DNA of 64,000 nt, taken from CBDATA01 sp965215615. Its GTDB lineage: Bacteria > Acidobacteriota > Vicinamibacteria > Marinacidobacterales > Marinacidobacteraceae. The stretch spans positions 2,604,001-2,668,000 of the forward strand of contig OZ244068.1 in assembly GCA_965215615.1 (NCBI GenBank), given 5' to 3'. A program made the translations under genes and the position numbers. How positions within the stretch are numbered: position 1 is the first letter of the stretch; every line of letters starts with the position of its first letter. Positions 8,124-15,085 of the stretch are shown here, piece by piece. The notes under the pieces were generated by a model. That model worked only from the letters and a program-made list of their open reading frames with translations, searched no databases and was not told the origin of the DNA.

Positions 8124-9100
8124 AGACCGTCGCGTTCTTCAACAACAAGGGCGGTGTCGGCAAGACTTCCCTCGTCCACCATCTGTCCCACATGTACGCG
8201 GAGCTCGGGGCCAGCGTGATCGCCGCCGATCTGGATCCCCAGGCGAACCTGACATCCATGTCTCTCCCGGAAAATCGTCTGGAAGAGATATGGCCCGAAG
8301 GCGAGCATCGGGACAGCATCCTGGGGGTGATTTCTCCCATTCTGAAAGGGATGGGCGATATTGGCGAAGCAACCATCCAGGAGCTCTCGCCTCGACTGGG
8401 ACTGATCGCCGGCGACCTGGGGCTCTCCCGTTTCGAATCACGGCTCTCGTCCGCGTGGCCCGAATGCATGAGTGGAGAGGAAGCGGCGTTCCGCGTGGAA
8501 TCAGCGTTCTACCGGATGATCCAGGATGCGGCGCTCCGGCGGCAGGCGGACATGGTGCTCATGGACATCGGCCCGAATCTCGGGGCGGTCAACCGGGCCG
8601 CCATCCTCGCGGCGGACTACGTCGTCTTTCCGCTGGCACCCGATCTGTTTTCGCTACAGGGGCTCGAAAACCTTGGCCCCACCCTGGCTTCCTGGCGACT
8701 CGAGTGGAAGGACCGCCTTGAGCGTGCGCCGAATGGATTGAGGCTTCCGCGTGGCGAGATCGCTCCCGCAGGTTACGTCGTGATGCAGCACGCGATCCGG
8801 CTTGGCCGACCGGTCCAGGCTTACGAAAAGTGGATGCATCGCATCCCAGGCGTGTACCAGAAGGAGATACTCGGGACATCTTCTTCCGAGCAGGCCTCGG
8901 AGACCGACGCCCATCGGCTCTCTACCCTGAAGCACTACCGAAGCCTCATGCCGATGGCACAAGACGCGCGCAAACCGATGTTCCATCTCACTCCCGCCGA
9001 TGGCGCCCTCGGCGCACATACCTATGCGGTGCAGGACTGCTACGACGACTTCGAGCGACTCGCCGGGGCCATCGCAGCGCAATGCGGCATCTCCTGGTGA
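8120..9100 (+). CDS. ParA/Soj-like deviant Walker ATPase (AAA_31)
   Basis: A 326-residue protein with a deviant Walker A FNNKGGVGKTS (residues 7-17, signature Lys preceding the GG). The switch region is AADLDPQANLTSM, and the Walker B-like strand is MVLMDIGPNLGAVNR, followed by FPLAPDLFSLQGL. These are ParA/MinD hallmarks. No ParB or parS-like repeat is visible next to it, so plasmid partition is not indicated. It overlaps the AlbA_2/HATPase gene by ATGA and is the last of five coupled genes, so it probably works with that protein. ParA-like ATPases typically form ATP-dependent dimers on DNA or membranes and could localise or recruit the partner (inference). Confidence 0.85.
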   Translation: MKTVAFFNNKGGVGKTSLVHHLSHMYAELGASVIAADLDPQANLTSMSLPENRLEEIWPEGEHRDSILGVISPILKGMGDIGEATIQELSPRLGLIAGDLGLSRFESRLSSAWPECMSGEEAAFRVESAFYRMIQDAALRRQADMVLMDIGPNLGAVNRAAILAADYVVFPLAPDLFSLQGLENLGPTLASWRLEWKDRLERAPNGLRLPRGEIAPAGYVVMQHAIRLGRPVQAYEKWMHRIPGVYQKEILGTSSSEQASETDAHRLSTLKHYRSLMPMAQDARKPMFHLTPADGALGAHTYAVQDCYDDFERLAGAIAAQCGISW

Positions 9101-9170
9101 AGCAGATCCAGTTTTTCCTCCTGGAACCGGCGCAGCTTGAAGAGCCGCCGCACGAGTTTCCAGGGTCTCT

Positions 9171-9347
9171 TTACTGTTCGATCCCTCTTTCCCACGTCTG
9201 GTGCCAGGATGTCAACTCGGCGAAGATGAAGAAAAGGACAGCGTTTTGCGGCTCGCCATCCATGAGACAACCGATCGCCACCAGCGTCCACAGGAGTGGG
9301 AGGAGGACCACGCCGCGGTTCAGCAACTGCCACAATTTCTTGAACAT
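9171..9347 (-). CDS. Small hydrophobic protein, function unknown
   Basis: A 58-codon frame, MFKKLWQLLNRGVVLLPLL..., with one strong membrane segment (about residues 12-30) and a second moderately hydrophobic stretch (NAVLFFIFAEL). On the minus strand AAAGGA lies six bases before the ATG, a good ribosome site, which supports this start over the longer in-frame extension to 9452. It lies in opposite orientation between two accessory operons and its 3' end faces the ParA-like gene end. Unrecognised; the RBS plus coherent hydrophobicity are the only support. Confidence 0.4.
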   Translation of the reverse strand: MFKKLWQLLNRGVVLLPLLWTLVAIGCLMDGEPQNAVLFFIFAELTSWHQTWERGIEQ

Positions 9348-9483
9348 CAGAATTCCTTTCATGGATTGCATACCACGCATGAAGCGTGACATATGAGGAC
9401 ACCCTTCCATTTGTCTCTCTCGGACCTGCTCGCAACCTGACCCGTGGATCACTCCGAGACGAGCGCCCGGCCCAGCGACCCTT

Positions 9484-9510
9484 GCGTACTACATTTTTAC
9501 TACAATGAAG
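9484..9510 (+). promoter_or_regulatory. Putative VapB operator/promoter with direct repeats
   Basis: The heptamer TACTACA occurs at 9487-9493 and 9498-9504, eleven bases (one helical turn) apart, in an AT-rich patch immediately before the antitoxin start. TACAAT (9501-9506) could be a -10 box. Repeats spaced one turn apart are typical RHH-antitoxin operators, so this is a likely autoregulatory site. No convincing -35 was found. Confidence 0.4.
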
Positions 9511-9515
9511 GCGAT

Positions 9516-9815
9516 ATGGCGATCAACCTCACCCACCGGCCGGACCTCGAAGAGCGCATCGAGCGATTGGCCTCCCGGTTCGGAATGAACGGACGAGGCC
9601 GCAAGACCGCGATCATCGAAAGAGCCCTTTCCGCGCTCGAAGAGGAGATGCCGCGCATGTCTCCAGAGGAGATCGTGGAGTCGCTCGAAGCCTTTGGCCG
9701 CGATGCGGCACGGGTGACCGAAGAGTTGGCCGGAGATCCGGATCTCGATCACGCGAAACCGCTCTCCCAAACCCTCCAGGATGCGCTCTACGACGAGCAG
9801 GGCTTGCCGAAGTGA
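9516..9815 (+). CDS. vapB: VapB-type antitoxin (PSK/RHH family)
   Basis: A 99-residue protein, MAINLTHRPDLEERIERLAS..., matching the PSK operon transcription factor/VapB family: an N-terminal strand plus RKTAIIERALSALEEE helices for DNA binding. The C-terminal acidic tail, ending ALYDEQGLPK, should cap the VapC active site. The ATG at 9516 has GAAGG upstream; the longer frame from 9444 crosses the promoter. The last codons overlap the GTG start of vapC (GTGA), the standard vapBC arrangement. Confidence 0.8.
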   Translation: MAINLTHRPDLEERIERLASRFGMNGRGRKTAIIERALSALEEEMPRMSPEEIVESLEAFGRDAARVTEELAGDPDLDHAKPLSQTLQDALYDEQGLPK

Positions 9816-10228
9816 TCGTCGTGGACACATCGGCGATCCTCGCGATCCTCCAGCGAGAGCCCGAAGCTCCTCGCTTTCGACGCGCCATTGCGGAAGCCGG
9901 AGTGGCGCTGGTCTCCGCGGGCACTGCCGTGGAGCTCGCCGCAATGGTCACCGCCAGACCCGGGAGCCTTCGCGAAGAAGCCAAGGACTTTCTGCGTCTG
10001 CCGTTCGTGCGGATCGAGCCGGTCACGGCGGCACAAGCCGATCGAGCTGCCGATGGCTTTTCGAGCTGGGGCAAGGGACACCACCCGGCAGGCCTGAACT
10101 TCGGGGACATGTTCGCCTACCTTCTCGCGCGCGACCGAGGGCTCCCCCTCCTCTTCAAGGGCAACGATTTCGTCCATACGGAGGTGGAGAGCGCGCTCGC
10201 AGGCGAAGGAAGCGGGCGGGGCGACTGA
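9812..10228 (+). CDS. vapC: VapC PIN-domain ribonuclease toxin
   Basis: This 138-residue PIN protein starts at GTG 9812, overlapping vapB by four bases. Catalytic acids are visible: Asp in MIVVDTSAILAIL (residue 5), Glu in GTAVELAAMV (about 41), and the Asp pair region in LNFGDMFAYLLARD (about 98-106). LPLLFKGNDF near the C terminus is the usual VapC ending. It is expected to cleave tRNA or rRNA when freed from VapB. This is the second PIN/RHH module within 4.5 kb, in the opposite gene order to the first. Confidence 0.85.
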   Translation: MIVVDTSAILAILQREPEAPRFRRAIAEAGVALVSAGTAVELAAMVTARPGSLREEAKDFLRLPFVRIEPVTAAQADRAADGFSSWGKGHHPAGLNFGDMFAYLLARDRGLPLLFKGNDFVHTEVESALAGEGSGRGD

Positions 10229-10502
10229 CCGGACCGGCGCGATCAGACAGCCAGCGGGTCTTGGGTCGTTTCGCGGTCCTTCAGTGTGGCCCGCAGCCGG
10301 TCCACCACGATCCCGTGCCTCGATTCTGTGTCCCCGGTTGGCAATTCGAGAACCGTATCCACGGATGTCTCCGCCATGAGCATCAAAGTAGTAGCTGGTG
10401 TACATCGAATCCTTCCCGCTCCGTCAACGGTGTTGCGGAGAGTAGGGAACCGGTGCGTCAGAGCGCGTCATCCCCTCGTGACGCGCTGCCGGAGCAGGCG
10501 GG
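10229..10502. other. Intergenic gap with a possible 44-codon ORF
   Basis: This lies between vapC and the end of pckA. On the minus strand a short frame (10377 to 10243) reads MAETSVDTVLELPTGD..., ending DPLAV, with plausible amphipathic composition. A second minus-strand frame starting MYTSYYFDAHGGD, with GGAAGG ahead of it, overlaps the first frame out of phase. One may be a real small gene or both may be a remnant of a frameshifted one. No tRNA or strong terminator was seen. Confidence 0.25.
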
Positions 10503-12098
10503 TCAGGCGAGGGCCGGGGACGCGAGCTTTTCGAGGTTTGCCTCGAACATCCCCTGGAGTTGCCGGGCCTTCCTGTCGTAGGCCTCCGGGTCTTCCCACG
10601 TCCCGCGCGGATCGAGAACCTCGGCGGGGACTCCGGGACAGGCGCGGGGAACTCCCAGCCCGAAGACCGGGTCCGGGGCGTATCCGGAATCATCCACGCT
10701 GCCATCGAGGGCGGCGCTCACAAGCGCCCGGGTGAGCCCGAGCGGCATCCGGTCGGCGACGCCGGCGGGGCCGCCGCTCCATCCCGTGTTGACGAGGTAG
10801 CAGCGGACGTCGTTCTCGCGGATGCGTTTTCCGAGCAGCTCGGCATAGACCTCCGGGCGGCGGGTCATGAACGGCGCGCCGAAACAGGGGCTGAAGGTCG
10901 CCTGCGGCTCTTCGATGCCGCGCTCGGTTCCGGCCACCTTCGCGGTGTAGCCGGACAGGAAGTGATGCATCGCCTGCTCCGGAGTCAGCCGGGAGATCGG
11001 CGGCAGCACCCCGAAAGCGTCGGCGGTGAGCATCAGCACCACCCGGGGGTGGCCTCCGGTGCCCGTTCGAGAGGCGCTCGGGATGTGGGTGACCGGGTAG
11101 GAAGCGCGGGTGTTCTCGGTGAACTCGGCGCTGTCCAGATCCAGCCGGCGGGTCTCGCCCCGGACCACCACGTTCTCGAGGATCGTCCCGAAGCGGCGGG
11201 TGGTGGCGTAGATCTCCGGCTCGCCGGTACGCGAGAGCCGGATGACCTTGGCATAGCAGCCACCCTCGAAGTTGAAGACTCCCTCCGGTCCCCAGCCGTG
11301 CTCGTCGTCCCCGACCAGGGTACGGTGCGGGTCGGCCGAGAGCGTCGTCTTGCCGGTTCCCGAGAGCCCGAAGAAGATCGCCAGATCATCGGGATCTTCG
11401 CCGTGGTTCGCGGCGCAGTGCATCGGCAGCACGTCGCGCTCCGGCATCAGCCAGTTCATCACCGAGAACACCGATTTCTTGATCTCGCCGGCGTAAGCGG
11501 TTCCCCCGATGAGGATCTCCCGCCGCTCGAAGTTGACCACCACGAAGACCTCGGAGCGGGTGCCGTCCTGGTCGGGAGCGGCCCGGAACTGGGGTGCCGC
11601 GATCACCGTGAACTCCGGATGGTGCTCTTCGAGGGCCTCCGATTTCCGGGTCCGCACGAACATGTTGCGCGCGAAGAGGTTCTGCCAGGCGGTGGTGGTG
11701 ATCACCCGGATCGGGAGCTGGTAGTCCGGATGGGCCCCGACGTGGCAGTCCTGGACGAAGAGCTCCCGGTTCTGGAGGTAGGCCGTGAGCCGCCAGCGGA
11801 GCCGCTCATACCGCTCGCGGGAGAACGGCCGGTTGTGTGTTCCCCACCACACTTCGGGGTCGGTCTCCGGGCCGCCCACCACGTACTTGTCCTGGGGCGA
11901 GCGGCCGGTGAACTCCCCGGTGCGGACCACGATAGGGCCGCCGTGGGCGAGGATCGCCTCCCCGCGGAAGACCGCCTCCTGGGTCAGCGCCGGGGTGGAG
12001 AGATTCCAGTGAACCCGGCGGGGATAGCGAATTCCGGCGAGCGAGAGCCCATGGCGACTGGGCGCAAATCCGAGGTGTTCGGTTTCGAGGTGGTGCAA
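10503..12098 (-). CDS. pckA: Phosphoenolpyruvate carboxykinase (ATP)
   Basis: A 531-residue protein. It converts oxaloacetate plus ATP to phosphoenolpyruvate, CO2 and ADP (EC 4.1.1.49), the gluconeogenic entry step. Landmarks in order: RTGEFTGRSPQDKYVV (about 60-75), the substrate-loop region GGTAYAGEIKKSVFSVMNW with active-site Lys residues, the kinase P-loop FFGLSGTGKTTLSAD, the metal-binding segment LVGDDEHGWGPEGVFNFEGGCYAK, and LVNTGWSGGP near the end. Length fits the family (about 530). The start is a TTG at 12098 with GGAG eight bases upstream. It overlaps the end of the upstream AAA+ gene by 115 bases on the same strand, which is unusual. Confidence 0.93.
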   Translation of the reverse strand: MHHLETEHLGFAPSRHGLSLAGIRYPRRVHWNLSTPALTQEAVFRGEAILAHGGPIVVRTGEFTGRSPQDKYVVGGPETDPEVWWGTHNRPFSRERYERLRWRLTAYLQNRELFVQDCHVGAHPDYQLPIRVITTTAWQNLFARNMFVRTRKSEALEEHHPEFTVIAAPQFRAAPDQDGTRSEVFVVVNFERREILIGGTAYAGEIKKSVFSVMNWLMPERDVLPMHCAANHGEDPDDLAIFFGLSGTGKTTLSADPHRTLVGDDEHGWGPEGVFNFEGGCYAKVIRLSRTGEPEIYATTRRFGTILENVVVRGETRRLDLDSAEFTENTRASYPVTHIPSASRTGTGGHPRVVLMLTADAFGVLPPISRLTPEQAMHHFLSGYTAKVAGTERGIEEPQATFSPCFGAPFMTRRPEVYAELLGKRIRENDVRCYLVNTGWSGGPAGVADRMPLGLTRALVSAALDGSVDDSGYAPDPVFGLGVPRACPGVPAEVLDPRGTWEDPEAYDRKARQLQGMFEANLEKLASPALA

Positions 12099-14953
12099 GT
12101 GCGATCTCCGGTTCCGGCCGGAGAATCGCCCGGCCGCTCAAGCCCGGCATCGTAGCCCGCGAAGCCGGGCCGCTTCTTCGATTCGCGCCCTGCGGTCTGG
12201 GTCGCCAGCTCCCCAGCGAGCCGGTCCCGATCCTCGAGGAAGCCGAGCACTTCGGCCCGCTCCCGAACGAGGGCGAAATCGGCGGGGGTCAGTCGCCCGG
12301 AATCGAGAATCACGGGCGGAGCCTCACCCCCGAAGAACACCTCCCAGGCCCGCGCCACCCGAGGGCGGTCCAGATAATCGAAGGTCGCGTGGAACAGGAA
12401 CCGGCGCGCCACCGCCGGATCGAGATGGTCTCGCAGGTTGGTGGTGAACACGTACGGCAGATCGTGGACCTCCAGTTGGCTCAACAGTTCGTTCGCCTGG
12501 CTCGTTTCCCACGAACGAACATGATCCCGCCGATCCCCAAGCAGCGAATCGGCCTCGTCGAGAATCAGGAACGCACGCCGCTCCCGGGCTTCGGCGAACA
12601 TCCTGGCGATGTTCTGCTCGTTCTCGCCCACCCACTTGCTGAGAAGGTCGGAGGCACGCCGGACCATGGGATCCATCCCCATCCGCTTCGCCAGTTGCTT
12701 CGCGAACTCGGATTTCCCGGTTCCCGAGGGGCCGTCCAGCAGGATGCCCATCCGGCGGGGGCCGAGAGCCACGACCCGGTCCGCGAGATCGGCCAGATCC
12801 CGATCGGCGCTCACCAGCGAGAAGTCGTAGTTCTCGACCGGTTTCGCTTCCGCCACCCGCGACCCGCGGCGAAGGCGGGATTTCTGCTCGACCGAGCGCC
12901 GGAGTGCGTCTTCTCCTCCGCCGGTGAAGGCCGCGACCCGGGCCGCGTTTCCGACCTGCCGGGGGGTGATCCGCGGGTTCGCCGCCAGTTCGCGGACGAA
13001 TTCCGGGGACGGAACCCCGCTCTTCTCGGTGAGAATCCCCCGGAACATCTCCTCGCGGGTGGCGGCGGACAGGTTCCGGAATTCGAGAGACAGGGTGAAC
13101 CGGTCCAGCAACTGGGGAAACACCATGCGGAGAACCTCGATCTCGTTGGCGGTGAACAGGATCGGCACCGGAGCCTGCTCCAGCAGATCGTTCAGCCACT
13201 GCTTGGATTCATCGAGAATCTCTTCGAGTTCGTCGAAGAGAAGGAAGGCACCCGGTTCGTCGGCAAGTGCCTCGCAGGCGAAACGAAGACTCACCGGCCG
13301 AGCAACGGTGAGACGGGCATCGGTGCCCTGCTCGCGCTTTCCCACCGAGTAGAGAGTCGCTCCCGCCTCGGCGGCCAGCGAGTGGCAGAACTCGGTCTTG
13401 CCGCAACCGGGCGGCCCATAGGCGAGAAAGCTCACCCCCCGCACCGCGGCGGCATCTCCCCGGCGGCGCGCATCCAGCGCGTTCCGGAACACCCCGAGAA
13501 CGTCCTTACCCGGGTCGCCCAGGTGCCCGAAGGCCTTCCACGGAAGTTGCGCCCGAACCGGGGGGCCGAGACGGGGCCGGGCGATCTGGCAGGACACGGT
13601 GCGCTCGTGGCGCTCGGCGAACCGGCGGATGTCCTCCGCCGAACCCCCGATCAGACGGGAGGACCGGATCGCCGGTTCGATGAGACCCGGAGGACACTCG
13701 AGATCGTCGGCGAGAAAGCCGGCGAGACTCTCGGCGGACGATTCGTCGAGCGAATCGAGACCGCTCTTCCGCACCATGCTGAGCGCGACGCTCCGCCGTC
13801 GGGACGGGCTGTGCGCCTTGAAGCGGATGGTCAGATCGAACCGCCGCAACAGCGCTTCGTCGAAGTCCTCGAGACTGTTCACCGTGAAGATCGCCGGGAC
13901 CGAGAGTTCCTCGAGAAGCTGGAGACTGTGGCGACGGCGGCCCTCGCTGGTCTGGAGAAGATCCTCGGCCTCGTCGCAGAGAATCACCGCCTCCGGATCG
14001 CTCCGGAGCAGGACATCGGCAGCGCGAAGGCGATTGCGGTACGCGGCCGGGCTATCGGAGTCCCGCGAGGTGGACTCTTCCCGCCGCTCGCGGGGGTCAT
14101 CTCCGCCGCTGATGTCATGGGCGCGCCCCGAGGCTGCCTTGGCAAGTGCCTTCGAGAACTGGGTCTTTCCGGTTCCCGCCCGCCCGTAGAGCAGGATGCG
14201 GGCGCTCTCGCGCTTCTCGACGGCAGCCGACAGCAGGCGGAAGGCGTCCTCCCGTTCGCCGAGATGGTCGAAGTCCTCCAGCTCGAGAAGCGGCTCGGAA
14301 GCGAGAGGCGCGATACGGGTTCCCAGCTCGTCCTCATCGCGGACCGGCGGCTCATAGATCCGATCCAGCCAGTCGTCGGTGTAGTTGCGCGGCTCGGCGC
14401 CCTCCGCTCCCCATGCCGAAGCGTCGGCAAGACCGAGAGCCGAGAGGCGGCGAAGCCCCTTCTCCACAGCGGTCCGGGAGATCCCGAGAACGGTCGCGGT
14501 GGCATCCAGCCCGTTGCCGTGGGACTCCTGGACGGCATCCCAAAACGTCTCGACCGGACCGCGACGGCGATAGATGCGGGCCAGTTCCAGCAGGGCGTGG
14601 CACGACTCATCGAGACGAAACCGGCGCGCCACCACTCCGGTGGCTTCGGCTTCGCGGCTCGCCGGAGGTGCCGGCCGGAGTGAGGCCTCGACCTCCTCCC
14701 GCATGGTCTTCAGAAACGCCCGGGCGCGCCCCCTGGGGAAGCCGTCCCGCTCGCGGCGCGGGCCGAACTTCTTCTCGAAGCGCTTCTCCCAGCTTCCGGC
14801 CCCGATATCCTTGGTCTCGTCAAAGTTGCTATTGATCCAGTCGAGAAGCGCGGCCGCGAGGGGCCCGTCGTTCCGGGCCGCCACCAGCGCGTTCCGGAAA
14901 TACCGGCGGGAGAGGTAGTGGTCGTAGGCGTTTCTTCCGTGTTTCTGTTTCAT
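11984..14953 (-). CDS. Large protein with three AAA+ ATPase modules
   Basis: A 989-residue cytoplasmic protein. Residues about 1-240 are an N-terminal region with a helix-turn-helix-like stretch (TATVLGISRTAVEKGLRRLSALGL). Three AAA+ modules follow, each with Walker A then Walker B: LLYGRAGTGKTQ / AVILCDEAEDLL; LAYGPPGCGKTE / AFLLFDELEEIL; LLDGPSGTGKSE / AFLILDEADSLL. Sensor/arginine-like ends are EALLRRFDLTIRF, PQLLDRFTLSLEF and PAVARRFLFHATF. The third module matches an uncharacterised COG0464-like family with WETSQANELL. Three intact P-loops in one chain is rare outside dynein/midasin-like proteins. The last ~40 residues overlap pckA and look non-domain; true termination may be earlier or the tail may be a frameshift relic. 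Function unknown; remodelling of a protein or nucleoprotein target is inferred. Confidence 0.8.
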   Translation of the reverse strand: MKQKHGRNAYDHYLSRRYFRNALVAARNDGPLAAALLDWINSNFDETKDIGAGSWEKRFEKKFGPRRERDGFPRGRARAFLKTMREEVEASLRPAPPASREAEATGVVARRFRLDESCHALLELARIYRRRGPVETFWDAVQESHGNGLDATATVLGISRTAVEKGLRRLSALGLADASAWGAEGAEPRNYTDDWLDRIYEPPVRDEDELGTRIAPLASEPLLELEDFDHLGEREDAFRLLSAAVEKRESARILLYGRAGTGKTQFSKALAKAASGRAHDISGGDDPRERREESTSRDSDSPAAYRNRLRAADVLLRSDPEAVILCDEAEDLLQTSEGRRRHSLQLLEELSVPAIFTVNSLEDFDEALLRRFDLTIRFKAHSPSRRRSVALSMVRKSGLDSLDESSAESLAGFLADDLECPPGLIEPAIRSSRLIGGSAEDIRRFAERHERTVSCQIARPRLGPPVRAQLPWKAFGHLGDPGKDVLGVFRNALDARRRGDAAAVRGVSFLAYGPPGCGKTEFCHSLAAEAGATLYSVGKREQGTDARLTVARPVSLRFACEALADEPGAFLLFDELEEILDESKQWLNDLLEQAPVPILFTANEIEVLRMVFPQLLDRFTLSLEFRNLSAATREEMFRGILTEKSGVPSPEFVRELAANPRITPRQVGNAARVAAFTGGGEDALRRSVEQKSRLRRGSRVAEAKPVENYDFSLVSADRDLADLADRVVALGPRRMGILLDGPSGTGKSEFAKQLAKRMGMDPMVRRASDLLSKWVGENEQNIARMFAEARERRAFLILDEADSLLGDRRDHVRSWETSQANELLSQLEVHDLPYVFTTNLRDHLDPAVARRFLFHATFDYLDRPRVARAWEVFFGGEAPPVILDSGRLTPADFALVRERAEVLGFLEDRDRLAGELATQTAGRESKKRPGFAGYDAGLERPGDSPAGTGDRTCTTSKPNTSDLRPVAMGSRSPEFAIPAGFTGISPPRR

Positions 14954-15015
14954 GAGAGGGAAGACTAGGGACAGCCCGTGTCAACTTGCGACACCCCTCG
15001 AAACGGCCTGACGAT

Positions 15016-15045
15016 TTGTCGGATTCTCGGCCTTCCGCATATAGT
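15016..15045 (+). promoter_or_regulatory. Sigma-70-like promoter for the Tat PLP-enzyme operon
   Basis: A TTGTCG -35 box (15016-15021) and TATAGT -10 box (15040-15045) are separated by 18 bases, about 40 bases before the ATG at 15086. AAGGAGAGG lies at 15073-15081. It sits between divergent genes and is the only good match in the gap. Confidence 0.5.
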
Positions 15046-15085
15046 CGGCGGTTCCGCCTTCGTGCGCGAGTCAAGGAGAGGACAG

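Noticed and set aside
8120..9100. Plasmid partition locus
   Set aside because: ParA-like gene lacks ParB and parS-like repeats, and is fused into a non-partition operon; chromosome context with rRNA and housekeeping genes argues against a plasmid.
12389..14683. 764-codon plus-strand frame opposite the AAA+ gene
   Set aside because: Same shadow effect; the minus-strand frame has three clear ATPase modules.
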